Shown piece after piece: positions 21,645 through 32,589 of a stretch of 64,000 bases of DNA. Numbering within the stretch: position 1 is the first letter of the stretch; every line of letters starts with the position of its first letter. The DNA lies in assembly GCA_010015655.1 (NCBI GenBank), contig ML976717.1:55663-119662 (forward strand). Reading direction: 5' to 3'. Origin of the DNA: Bimuria novae-zelandiae CBS 107.79 (Eukaryota; Ascomycota; Dothideomycetes; Pleosporales; Didymosphaeriaceae). A program made the translations under genes and the position numbers. The notes beneath the pieces are model-generated. The model ran no database searches, had not been told where the DNA came from, and saw nothing but the letters and a program-made list of their open reading frames with translations.

Positions 21645-23507
21645 TAGAGTCTCCCCCCCCAGATTTGACCCAACCCCAGATTTGACCCAGCAAAATTAAC
21701 TCTACGCACGCGATCGCATTGCGCGTCGCGTGCGCTTTGCCGGCCCCTCTAATAAACTATCTACTAAATAATCCGAACCTTCCGCTTCCTCCTGACTATC
21801 TTCTTCTAGTACTATAACCTTTTATAGGCGCCCCCTTACTTATTTTATTATTAGCTTCGCCTCCTCCTCGCGGGCGATCTACAACACTTCCGTTGTTATA
21901 TAAATTAATTAACCTTCTAGTTAAACTCTTTTTCCTTTCTTAGCCTTCTTTTGCTTCTAAAGAAGCTTAGACTAATCTGCAATCTACTTAGCTTAAATAG
22001 CTATTATAGTATTCTGTATTTCGCAGAGGCGTGTTATCCGCTCTACGTAGCGTTTTACTAGCGAGAGGACTGCGGGATCCTTACGAAGCAACTCTATAAA
22101 TCGCTTATTTAATTTTAGTAGTTCTACTAGCTCTGGAGGAGAGCTCTATAGTAGAGAGAGATCTAGATTAGTTGCTTATTATAGTGTAGCTAGGATAGGC
22201 AATAGCGGGGGCAACTTATAAGGCAGGTTACTAAGGACGCGCATAAGTAACGCAGGCTATAAGCTAGTAGCACGCTATTTACTAAGTATATTTTTCTTTA
22301 ATATTGCCTTCTCTCGTGCGCAGGATAGTAATTCTATCTACTCTAATTACGGGATGCGCTATAAGCTAAGCCAGGATATCACATGCGTCTCACAGGAGTA
22401 ATACCATTTAAACGCTAAAAAGATACTAAGATTAAGAGGTTAGAGTATATGCGAGTAATAAGCAGGCATAATTAGAAGATTAATCTAATTTCTTATATAG
22501 TAGGCGATAAAATCTGCGCGTATATAACTTCTATGTCTATCCGCGATAAGTAAACGCTAGCGCCCCGCAGCCTTGTCGCGGGTTAATAGATTAAATACTC
22601 TCTTTAGCTATTCTAGACCCAGGTTATTTAATGTCTAGCTATTCTTACTAGTAGCAAAATGCCACCCTAGAGGCGATTGCTTATTAATTTATTATGTATT
22701 AATATTATTTCCTTTAAAGATTAGGAGGGGAGCTAGCGCTTTACCTATAGCATTAATACGCTTAATATCTATAACCTATTCTTACTTCCTAGCAATTACT
22801 TTATCCTTTTAAGCAGTATTAAGGTACACTAATACCTTTATAATCTGCTCCTCACTAACACCAAATCCTGACTTATCTATGTTCTATATATCTAAAGGGA
22901 GGTACGCATGCTCCTCTATTTTTAAAGCTACTGCGTTAAACCAGCGCTCTACACGCGCGTAGGATGCTCCTTCCTTTTATAAATACTTAAGATGCCTAGC
23001 AAATACCCCTTCTATTTTAGGGTTCCTCTTTTAGAAACGTGTAATCTATTTATTATTAATATAGGAGAGTAATTATAAAGGAGGGGCTAGTTATAACGCG
23101 TGCGTGACGCGTGCAGCCCGCATAAGGAGGGCAAGCTCCTTTAGTATTAAGTAGGTAATTTAGGTTCTAGTAATAGTGTAGTTCTTAATTTATCGTATAA
23201 GAGTCTTTTCTTCCGTGTTTAATAGGATCTAAGCTATTTCGTGGCTTGCAGACTACGTTAAGCCGCTATAATGCCTATAGTGTAAGGTGCGTCGCGAAAC
23301 TTTAAAGAAGTCTATAGCAGAATTTAGAGAAGAAAAATCTTTATTTTAAAAGGCATATAAAGCCTTCTGTATTTAAATTTCGCGATTTAATTGTCTTTTT
23401 AGTGTTTAGGGAGACATTGGTGGGGATAACGCGTGATGCATGCGCGTCGCGTGCTTTCACTGGGTCAAATCTGGGGTTGGGTCAAATCTGGGGGGGGGGG
23501 GACTCTA
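21645..23507 (-). mobile_element. Nested Fot1/pogo-type transposon within the hAT element
   Basis: The ends are inverted copies of TAGAGTC, a C-rich run, then a twice-repeated AGATTTGACCCA separated by ACCCC. TA dinucleotides flank both ends (21643..21644 and 23508..23509), matching the TA duplication of Tc1/mariner-pogo elements. The boundary may shift by 2 bases because the sequence reads TATAGAGTC. The element is 1863 bp. The interior is RIP-like but less decayed than the surrounding hAT. Confidence 0.85.
21780..23400 (-). pseudogene. Degenerate Fot1/pogo (DDE_1, CENP-B-like) transposase
   Basis: Read on the minus strand, it shows family blocks across in-frame stops. A YARVERWFNAVALKIEEHAYL-like DNA-binding/CENPB stretch comes first. 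Then NIDKSGFGVSEEQ (first catalytic Asp region), GWHFATSKNS, LTRDKAAGR-RLLIADRHRSY (second Asp region) and LLIMPAYYSHILQPLNLSIF (the PPH-S-H-LQPLD block of pogo transposases). Most stops fall where Gln, Arg or Trp is expected. It is inactive as it stands. Confidence 0.75.
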
Positions 23508-23716
23508 TAATAAAGAAGTTAGAGACAGCAACCTAATTATTTAATTAATTTAACTTTATAAACTAGCCTAAATAGGAAATTTACTATCTATATTACTGTT
23601 ACTGTCCGTAATTTAACGCTTTGTGAGCCGTACGTACATAACAACACTAAAAAATCCATCCGTAATAGCAGCTATAGGGGTCAACCGTACCGTAATACGT
23701 CTCGTTGGACACGCTG

Positions 23717-24854
23717 ATTTCAAGCGATTACTCAGTGCGCGTTGAACGGCTACTATGAGAACGAAGCAATATTTGAAAGCATGCCTAGCGCCAGGCTGAT
23801 TACTGGTATCAGGAACATGAATGAGAACTTTGCCAACGAGTTTTGTAAGAAAGGCCGCAAGCGTTCCATCTCCGCCGTGTGGAGCGATGAGGGCGAGACA
23901 TTGCATGGCGCGACGGAAAACGCCAATGCGATAACTTTAGAAGAGCTTGTTGAACCTTATCCTGAACTACGCGATATTGTAGTCTCTGAAGAGTACAAGT
24001 GCCCGAAGCCAACGGCGTTCGACACTGATTCGATTGTGGAGAACATCGATCAAACTTTCCGCCGCAATCGTGGTCCTGAATTAGGAACAGTAAGTGAATA
24101 ATCCATTCAAAACCTTTTACTTATTCTTACCAATGCATTTCAGTTCTCAGGTACAATTCTCGCAATCACTTTCAAAGAGCAATCGGAGAAATGGGAGCCT
24201 TTAGATCTCGTTCACGTCAGCAAAGCTGTTTTGATTGTACATGATTATGCCCACAGGATTCTGACGCATATATGCCCCGATGAAGCAATGCGCACTCAGC
24301 TTTGGGAAACGCTCCTCGGTGAGAAATTCCATGATGCATACGTCCATGCCTTGGAAGATGCACGTTTGCTACTGCACATTGAACGGAGTGGAACACCGTC
24401 AACCTACAATCATTACTTCAACTCGGAACTACAAAAAAGACGGAACGACCGTTCAAGCAAGGCTCTGAAGGAGCAGGCCATGGCCTTGTACACAAGCAAT
24501 CAAAAGGATGCCCAGGCCGTCCAAAGTGTCGCAATCTCGACGCTCAAAAACTTGATCACCGATAAAGACAATGTTCAGCAAGTACGTGAAGATATCCTCG
24601 ATATCTTGGTCAGCTACTACAAGGTTGCAAGGAAACGCTTCGTCGATATTATCTGCATGCAAGTTATCGGTTACTTTTTGCTTGAAAGTGAGAACAGCCC
24701 ACTCAGGATATTCACGCCAGAGCTGGTGATGGAGCTGAGTGATGAGCAATTGGAAATCATTGCCGGAGAGCGGCCGGAGACAAAAGAGCTTCGAGATAGG
24801 CTGGAAGCGGAGATCAAGAATTTGGAGAAGGCACTGAAGATCTTGCAGGGATAA
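23717..24854 (+). pseudogene. Dynamin/Mx-type GTPase, 3' part (stalk and GED)
   Basis: The right fragment begins with the second copy of the 8-bp duplication. Joining 17973 to 23725 gives ...ISTRFQ-AITQCALNGYYENEAIF..., an uninterrupted dynamin middle-domain sequence. It continues MPSARLITGIRNMNENFANEF (24089 is the end of this exon), has a 54-nt GT..AG intron, and resumes at 24144. The last exon runs to the TAA at 24852 and contains the GED-type helices (VREDILDILVSYYKVARKRFVDIICMQVIGYFLL). Apart from the insertion this half shows no lesion. Without the transposon the protein would be a normal dynamin-superfamily protein of about 720 aa, except for the upstream TAG. Confidence 0.88.
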
Positions 24855-25392
24855 CTGTACATAGTACACCAGAACCGACACGCAGTGGGAGGGTCGGAGG
24901 TTCTCCAGGCAGCCATCGCACGTGCGCCTGCGCCTAGGCATCCGTGCAGTGGTAGTTGACGAGGGTCAGAGAGTCAAATACCATAGGTAGTTAGTTCCTT
25001 AATGAATATGTCCATCTATCTTTCCAGTTGAGTTGCACGCGGGAGTGGGTCATCGCATCTGTGGTTGGCTCGTAATCAACCAGTCGCATCGCGAGCGCGT
25101 TCCAGGTAGCTTCCTAATAGGCTTTTGGTCCCCTATCTTGTAGTTGGCTCCGCAAGAAGCTATGATACTGGGTCTGCACCCGAGGGTCACTCCAGTCTCA
25201 ACGTGGCTTTCCCCATAAAATTTGTGCTATGGTAGCGAGACTCGCGACCGCATTGAAAATAGAATGCTGGGGCCTGATCATTGATGTACCACCCCTCTCT
25301 TCACAACGTGCAGTCACCGACACTCATGAGTTCCCATTTATGAAGCGCTCCAAAGCCATCCGTTATGAAGGACCCTACTACGCACGTCTCAC
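24855..25392. other. Interval after the dynamin gene; contains repeat copy B
   Basis: Apart from the repeat at 24900..24966 I see no gene. An open frame at 25229..25408 runs up to the next gene in another frame, but it is more likely 5' leader. Confidence 0.45.
24900..24966 (+). repeat. ~65-bp dispersed repeat, copy B
   Basis: Same orientation as copy A at 14054..14118. It shares GTTCTCCAGGCAG-CATCGCA-GTG, CTAGGCA-CCGTGCAGTG and GACGAGG. It has a 6-base insertion (CTGCGC-like) relative to copy A and lacks about nine bases of A's 3' part. It sits 46 bases after the dynamin stop codon. Confidence 0.7.
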
Positions 25393-26011
25393 ATGGCACC
25401 CAAAAAAGTAATGGGAATGGTCCTGATGGTCGACTACATGGTCTTGCATACCGAATGGCCCGGGACCGCCAGTCAGAACGTAAGCCGAGACAACGTATCG
25501 CCTCCTGGGAGTCTCAGCTAACCAACACAGGTACCTATAGGCCATTGCGAATGTTGCGAAAGCGTGCTGTATCCATTGGCTTGGACTACCCCCAGTGAAA
25601 CGTATGTACGAGCGGCTGCGAACAGAAAAGCTGAGGGACGACTTCCGAACACTGCATTCGAAACGGCTTACTACAAAAGAGAGAGCTCTGGTCCACAAAC
25701 TGCTGAAACAGGGAGACGAGCTATGGGAAGAGCATGGTGCCGACCGGTTCGAAGAGGAGATAGCCAAGGTCATCCAGAGTATTTTCGACAAGCTGAATAC
25801 AAAGGACCACGACGGGCAGCTCGCGAAGATGATGCGTGGAATGAATGTTGAGCATGCTGACGGGGAACCTTCGCGGTTCGCGGGAGGGACTGAGGACGCT
25901 GAGATGGCCGGTGTGAAGAACCCAGCTGATGGACCGGCAGATGCCACCGTGGATGACCTATTTAAGCAGGAAGCTAAGGTGCCGGGCTCAGGTGCATCTT
26001 TGACACCATAG
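25393..26011 (+). CDS. Unknown 185-aa protein
   Basis: Two exons, 25393..25479 and 25541..26011, give 186 codons. The intron has a GTAAGC donor, a CAGCTAACC branch site and a CTATAG acceptor. The product starts MAPKKVMGMVLMVDYMVLHT, contains ACCIHWLGLPPVKRMYERLR, and then has long charged helices (TTKERALVHKLLKQGDELWEEH, FEEEIAKVIQSIFDKL). It ends in an Asp/Pro/Ala-rich, probably disordered tail. No signal peptide, clear membrane span or known domain is seen. The ATG at 25393 is chosen because it is the first in the spliced frame. An upstream frame (25229..25408) ends at this point in a different phase and is not joined. Confidence 0.55.
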
Positions 26012-28224
26012 GCCACAGTCGCCCGAAACGCCATCACGTACGAGACCAGCCGTACGCGGTACTTGAAACCTAATCGAGAAAGACTTCGAAGCTGTTTCTG
26101 TCGTATCGAAAAAGAGGAACTCCCTACCTTAACGTCCTGGCTGCTTCATAACGCTTCAAAGGCGGCATGGGCGATTTCGTGTGCTTTTTGGGTATACATG
26201 GGCTAGTACTGCGCCCTCGAAGTCTAATCTGGCACGCATGAAGGTTGTGCGGAAATAACCGTTCGGTACCTAGGTATCACTTGGTTTCTGGGTAAATTTT
26301 TCTCTTTGTCTACAGAATGTAGCTAAATCGTATTACAGGTGGTCAATGGCAGATTGTTTTCGGAAACTGGTTGAGTGGGAAGGAGAGTTGCCTTCGTGGC
26401 AGCCGCAGCCAATTACTCATCACAACTCACCCAGACCTTCGGTCTTTCGCGTATTCGCTCACCAACGTCATCTAACCTTCCATCCAAATGACCTTCAAAC
26501 CGCGCTGTCCACCATCGTCATTCACGTGAACTGCAAAAGGTGAACGCAGGTACGCCCCGTCCAACTGTACCTCACGGCGCGGGCCGATGCAAAGATGGCG
26601 TCATTGAGAAACCCCACTTTCAGCTGCAGCGCGCGTCGCGTCCATCGTCATTTCGGGACAACACCGGTAATTAGGCCAGGAACACAGCGGTACCTGACTG
26701 GTAAATATTGTCTTAAACTTCGCAACCTCGTGTCGAAGACTTTTGTGAAAAGCTGGCATTGCTCAGCCTTGTGCTCAGATGAATGCAACGGCTGCACACA
26801 AGTGTCCAGAGTTTGGAGGCGTCAATAATGAACACCCAGCGCTTAGTGTTCGTGTCTTGAGCTACCCAAATACGCTGAGGACCAAGCGCTTGGTGTTTAT
26901 TTTTAGTTTCCGCGCATATGCAATTTGTCTTTGATGATTCTGAGACATGGACACCAAATCAATTCAGCCCTTCAACAGTGGTTCACCCCAGGTTCGCAAT
27001 CCGGTGAGCTCGTGCCACACCAAACTGGTCGTGAAAGATACGTGGACTGCATTCACGCGGCCTCCAGACATCCATGGATACTCTGGTCAGAAGATCCAGG
27101 CCAGAGAACAACCCCTCTTCTTCAAAGAAAGCACAGACCTCTCAAACAAGTTGATGCTCGCCGACTTTCAGCGGCCATCTTTGTCAAAGCGAACAACAGA
27201 GAGATACACTAAGAGTATGAGAGCGGGCTTTGTGCAACAAAAGTGAATTCCTCTCGTATACACAAAAGCACCCAGGCAGCAAAGACCCCTCACCACCGTG
27301 CTCCTTCAGCAATGTTCGGAATAACGCTCTCGCCCTATCATTTCGCACCCACCACCCTCCTTCACGCCCAGCGCACAAAGAACCTTCCATCCTCCCAAAC
27401 ACATCCTAAACAAAGCACCCAATTCGTTTCCTCATTGCCCATCTCACAATTACTCGCCCCCCGCCCTCCCATGCACGTATATGCAAGGCACACGCCCCCC
27501 TCTTGCTTAACCCACCCGTTGATGTTTCGTCGCACTCCGTCCGTAATTCGCCAGCCCCACACCCATCACCGCGGTTCATTTCAACAAACGCCGGCCCGCG
27601 ACCTGTCATTTTGGCCAGGCTGCGCTTTGTTTGACACTTGATAGGAGTCCGGGTCCTTTATCTCGCGATAGAGGGACGATAGAGGCAGATATAGTACTCT
27701 GGCGAGATAGGTAGGCGGGGTGGAGGGCGAGATTCGAGGGTCATGGTTCGATCGCGTGCATACGGCGCTTGGCAGAGCCGAGAGGGAGCACGCATGCATA
27801 CTTGCGAAGCGCATCCTCTTCGTACCGTGGTACTTTGCTCCCCTGGCGTTGAGAATTTTGCTCCTGAGCCACGGGCGGGGTAGACACACTACAAATCATG
27901 AACTCAGCCAGCGCGACAACATTGAGACGATTAAGATTTATATTATTGTCCGTAGGAGACTGTAGAGTGCGTATGTACTCGAGTAAATGTAAGGGGTTGG
28001 CAGTCAGCCATCCGATCGGCATACAGCCGAAGCGCGTGCGCATGCATGCACGCCAAATGCAAGGGTTTCGAAACACTGAACTCCAGCGCCCCAGAGACAA
28101 TTTCCACAAAATGCAGGGAGAGGCAACATGCAAGCTCGAACGCCAATGCGCGCATAGGAAAAATGTGAGAATGGTATTCAAGTCTATGTCAATCGGAGAG
28201 AAGTTAAAGAGATGCATGCGTCGT
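26012..28224. other. Long gene-poor interval
   Basis: Open frames such as 26947..27246 (99 aa) exist, but none has recognisable protein features. A pair of near-perfect palindromes lies at 26831..26898. The stretch 27250-27620 is C-rich on the plus strand. The right end flanks the 3' end of the tyrosinase gene. Confidence 0.45.
26831..26898. repeat. Pair of 18-20 bp palindromes
   Basis: AACACCCAGCGCTTAGTGTT (26831..26850) and ACCAAGCGCTTGGTGTTT (26881..26898) are variants of one palindrome centred on AGCGCT, 30 bases apart. The second has a perfect 14-bp core, ACCAAGCGCTTGGT. They could be a paired protein-binding site or the ends of a tiny inverted-repeat element. Confidence 0.6.
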
Positions 28225-29333
28225 CTAGTAGTTGTACTTGTAGCACATGGGTGAGGCCAGCGTGTTCATCACGTCGCGCACCACCATGTTGGGCTTTAAG
28301 TTGTTGAGGTAGATGGGTGTGTCCATGGTGAGGGCCTGGTTGTTGGGGCCGATGCCGTCGATGTAGCCGGTGCGCGCGCTGTCGTCGTTCTGCCAGATGC
28401 GGAAGTGACGGTCAACCATACCGTGATGAAGCCAGAAGACTATGTCGCCGGGGGAGGCATACACATCGCGCATAACGCCGCCGATGCCGTTGTGGCCGTA
28501 GGCGTGCGCGCCCTGCTCAGCGCACTTGGCAAAGTCCTGGTAGTCCTTCAACGCACGGCAGCCGTTGACGATGTTGTCGTTGGTGTTCGCCGTGTCGGCA
28601 GCATTCCCGTTGCGGGAGAGGCAGTGATACTGGTTGGTTGCGCTGGTGCCGGGGCCGATGTTCAAGGCGAGGTTGGCGAATTGCTGTGAGATGTTAGCTA
28701 AACGCTCTGCAGAAAAACAATTGATGTACTTACGCCATTCGTCACACAGTTCCCGCCCAGGTTGATGCTACCGAGCCACTTGTCGGAGAAGATGGAAGAC
28801 TGCGAGAACTTTCCTGCATACTTGGTCTCGTCGAACCACGGGATAGTATCAGTAAAACCGCATTCATCCCTCATGACCTGCTCAAACGCCCACAAGAAAG
28901 CACGATGCCATACGATGAACTTGCGGTTGTTGTGTACGGCGTCAGTAACGGTCTGGTGGACCTGAACAAAGTCCTCATAACGGTTCTTGGATCCGGGGTA
29001 GCCGCCCTTCGAAGGCTTGCCAAGCAGACACTTGACGCCGTTTACGAAGTTCTGTTTGGTTGTGTCCGAGCTATCGTGCCACTCGGTGCGGACCCTGATG
29101 CTGCTGCAAGTGGCCGCCGCGCCGGAGGTGCCGAAGTCAGGTTCGGGTATGACAATATTCGTCTGGTTTTCCACCATGTCGATGATGTCGGTGAGGGAGA
29201 GGGTGTGAATCTCATGTGTCTCGAAAAGTGACACAGGTAGCTTCGGTGCTCCAGTGGGTATATCGGCCCTCTTCGCAGGGACGGCAGCAGCGCCCGCCGC
29301 GAGCACTGCGGTGAGGAGAGTAGTCTTGACCAT
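28225..29333 (-). CDS. Secreted tyrosinase-family copper oxidase
   Basis: Two exons, 29333..28734 and 28683..28225, give 353 codons (352 aa). A signal peptide (MVKTTLLTAVLAAGAAAVPAKR) with a KR site opens the protein. The CuA region reads FVQVHQTVTDAVHNNRKFIVWHRAFLWAFE. The CuB region reads HAYGHNGIGG...SPGDIVFWLHHGMVDRHFRIWQ. These six histidines bind the dinuclear copper centre. The length matches short fungal secreted tyrosinases, which lack the long C-terminal activation domain. It likely oxidises phenols or catechols outside the cell. The protein ends CYKYNY. The intron is 50 nt with GTAAGT..CACAG ends. The substrate and any link to melanin are not shown by the sequence. Confidence 0.9.
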
Positions 29334-32300
29334 AGTGTTCGACTCGAATTTTGGTGTCCAAATTGCAATTGAAGAAGTAGGTTGTATTAGAAATTACCAA
29401 CTGAATGGTCTTTTAGCTTTGTTAAACGAATGACGACAACTTGCAAGGGCAGGCGTTGGACAAGGAGTGAAAATGGAAGCGGGATGGGAACGAGCAAGTC
29501 TTATATCCATCCCTGATCTCCTTTGAACGCTGCTATACGACGCTGGTCCATGCCAGCTCGCCAGGCCATTCCGCTCCTGTACCCCTAGTCGCACGCGGGT
29601 CCAAAGTGCTGCACATAAATTAGGCTTAGATCATCAGCTTTCGATATTGGCATAAAGCGCCACGGGCCTTTGACGACCCAACACCGCGTCGCGCTTGTCT
29701 TTTTTCGGTTAATGCGCGAGCAGAGATGCCCTCAGCCTGCAGCGCGTTGCGCCCTGAAGCCCGCCTCGCATGGCTGGGAAAATCGGATTGCGTACTGCTG
29801 CCGGTTTCCCGACTTTGGGCCACCAAACCGTTCAAAGATGGGCAACTCCACACAAAGTGCGGTCTGCTAATTGCAGGGTATGCACCGCCCCCTTCACCGA
29901 AACACAACTTCCCGATGAAGTACTGAAGGCCGCTGCGGACATAAGAAACACCGTCAAACTCGCGCGTCGCCTGCTGGTCAGGCCACAGCTGGTGACCTTC
30001 GGGAAAGATGGCTTGGGTTGTCGTGTTAAGAAATTGCATCACCTGCGAATAAGCAAGAGACATGGCACTGCTCGTGTCCTTCCGACTTCAGGACGAACGT
30101 CGCCGATCCGACGATCGCCGACGGCGCTGTTTACGAAGAAAGAAGGCGTTCGTTCAGTATGCGGCATCTGCGGCTCAGTCACGTCTCCAGTCGAAAATGT
30201 CTCGTCCGAATCCTCCGAGCGATTCACCCACACGAGCGCTATGCGGCGACAGTTGAGAATTCTCCTTAGCGCATGCTGGCACCAGCTGCCTCACCCATAA
30301 GGCGGCCAATCGAATCGCGATAGGCCTGCACAAGCTTTGCGCCCGGCACCTCCAAAATAAACCATACTAACGATCAGCTCATCGCTAGCATCCCAGGATA
30401 CCGAGGCCTAAAAATGCAACGTCGAGTAACGATGATGCTGTAGGCCAGTTGAAAATGCCACGCCCGCAGGATTCAATAAATATTGCCTAATGCGGAGAAC
30501 TATCGGTGTTGTAGAGTAGTCTGCTGTAGCCCAAGCCACGTCGATTGTTCGTAAAGGCACAAGATGCGGGGTTATACGTGTGACGTCGGTGAATAGTACG
30601 GGAACTGTGCAGCTTCAGGCAGGCTGCAGATGCGGTGATCGTGAGGTAAAACGGTCATGAGGCCGGCCTTGGTGTTGTAGCGGTGAGTATCTGGCAATGT
30701 TGCCGCACCCCGCGGGGTGCACGATGATGTCTTCAGCTCAGGGTAGAGTTCGCAAGCACCAGGACGCCTCATAGCAAGATTGTGCGCTCACCCGCATCGA
30801 GATCTGTTGCGGTCACAAACATCCGACTATGCCGTACATCCTAAAGAGGGGTTCCTTGTTTGTTCTTGGTTTCTCTTGGTATCTTGTCCCTCCGACCTGG
30901 ACAGTAGCGGCTTGCCGTCATTAGTAAGGGCAATTCGTTGCCGACCAGGTCCTCGATCACCAAAACGAACCTACTCTCTGATACGAGCTTCTCTGTATTG
31001 CTTCCTGTCGTGTTCGTCGCCCGCAAAAAGGCACCGTTACATAAACAATAAAGGCTATTTGTGGAATAAGGGTCCTGTCGCTTGCACGTACTGCCGAGTG
31101 GCTGCCGAAAAGAAGCCACACTGGTTCCAGCTGCAGGGTGCTGGGCGCTCGGCTGGTGCGGTATCACCGTGGATGACGGTCATCAGCCGTAAGCCACAGC
31201 TACACGAGAGGCGTTGAAATGTCTCTCGCCAATGCAGGGAAGAGGTACGGCATGTTCGTGGTCAGTAGACAGCTGGCTAACAAGTGACGGGTGTGTCGTG
31301 AAGGAGTGTTGAAGGTTCTGGGTCCAGTCTTCAGGTTGCAGGATGAACGACAGTCTTTAAAGACAAAGCGCCGACATCCGCGGACCTTCGAGCAGGATTG
31401 AGGCAGTATGAGGCACTTCGGCCGAGGTCGTTCAGACCAGATTGTGTATGAGTCAGCAGATGGGAAGAGACAGAACTTTGAAGTGGCAACTATCGTGAGA
31501 CAGGAGGAGGCGCCTACCGTACTGCAGTGGAGGGCGTGGTAGACAACAGCCGCAAACCGAGCAAATCCGCTTCCATCTTTCCTCACCACAGCTCTGCTTC
31601 GTATGTAGTCACGCGCTTTTTCGTACTTCTATCCGACTCACCACTCTCGCATCCTTCACGAAAACCATCTCAGACAACGAAAACAAACTGGACGCCCTGT
31701 CTTGCTCCTTCCCAACATCTCCCCTGCGCCTTCCGACCCCACGCTTAACCATCGTCTAAACTGTTAGTAGCTTCTCCAAACCTACATCAGACCGTCTAAA
31801 CCTATATTAAACCGTCCAAACCCATATCAAACCACCCGCCCCCAGAACCAGGCCCTTTCCCTCCTCCAACCTACACAAGATAAGACACTCTCACCAAAAC
31901 CCCTCCACGACCACCAGCCTCAGTGAGCCCTGGAGCAGCCCTCAACACGTGTCCCCACCCACGCCACAGTTGTACAACGCACATATGCACGACACACGGG
32001 TGATCAGCGCCGCACGAGTGCCTCCCGACTTGGCGTCTTTGCGACACGGAGCGCGCGCCTCTCTGTGCGATGGGGGCGCCTAGATATGCGCGTGGGCACG
32101 CGAGGTTGCGCAGAGTGTAGGAATGTGGTGTGGTGCGGCGATGATGTTTTAGATGAGAGGATCAGTATAGACAGCCAGGGTGCTGAGGAAGGGACGGAAA
32201 ATCAGGTAGGTAGGTTAGGTTCCATGATTGAAGATCTAGGGATTGGATTGGAGATGTCGTTAGAGTAAAAGATCAGGGGGACCTAGAGGCCCCATTCGTG

Positions 32301-32589
32301 CCATACTAATGCCATATGCGAGAGCCATGCGAGAGCAGCACACACTGTGATGCCGCGAAAACCCGTCACCCGCTCCGAACGCCCGCAATAAGATCATGAT
32401 TCCCACAGAAAAACCAGATCGTCTGCGACCCGCGCACATGTGCATGCGGATCTACAGCTCATGACGTGCCCAATCAAGATAATGTAAGGTATTACCACCA
32501 ATCCTTTTCCACGTTACCATCCTCATTACCCATCCAAAATCTCATGTCTAACTTGTATCCAAACGCGTCACTGCCCAACACCTCGGGCG
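29334..32589. other. Long gene-poor interval (3.3 kb)
   Basis: The left end is the tyrosinase promoter. Several 100-145 codon frames exist (for example 29626..30063 minus, 31200..31589 minus), but none shows a known domain or clear start context. A short tandem repeat is at 31778..31835. I could not identify RNA genes. Confidence 0.45.
31778..31835 (+). repeat. Short ~20-bp tandem repeat
   Basis: Nearly three copies of ACCGTCYAAACCYATATYAA in a pyrimidine-rich intergenic stretch. It is imperfect and probably neutral. Confidence 0.6.

Larger units (their letters stand above)
17974..23716 (+). mobile_element. hAT-type DNA transposon inserted in the dynamin gene
   Basis: The 5743-bp element begins CAGCGTATCCAACGAGACGT and ends with the inverted copy of CAGCGTGTCCAACGAGACGT. 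The terminal inverted repeats run 27 bp with one mismatch. It is flanked by the 8-bp duplication ATTTCAAG. The interior is AT-rich and TpA-rich with stops in all frames (RIP-like). It contains a degenerate hAT transposase, a GC-balanced island at about 18690-19040 and a nested 1.86-kb Fot1/pogo-type element. Without the nested element it is about 3.9 kb, normal for fungal hATs. Confidence 0.9.

Noticed and set aside
21651..23500. C- and G-runs first read as possible telomere-like or low-complexity repeats
   Set aside because: They are the inverted ends of a Fot1-type element with flanking TA.
25229..25408. 60-codon frame upstream of the unknown 185-aa gene, suggesting a frameshift at the A6 run
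   Set aside because: The ATG at 25393 starts the downstream frame cleanly, so no frameshift is needed and the upstream frame has no recognisable features.
26947..27246. 99-codon plus-strand frame starting MDTKSIQPF
   Set aside because: Plausible start, but no family, no neighbours and no splice support. Too weak to annotate.
29626..30063. 145-codon minus-strand frame in the gene-poor interval
   Set aside because: No recognisable motif, biased composition and no splice context. Probably chance.
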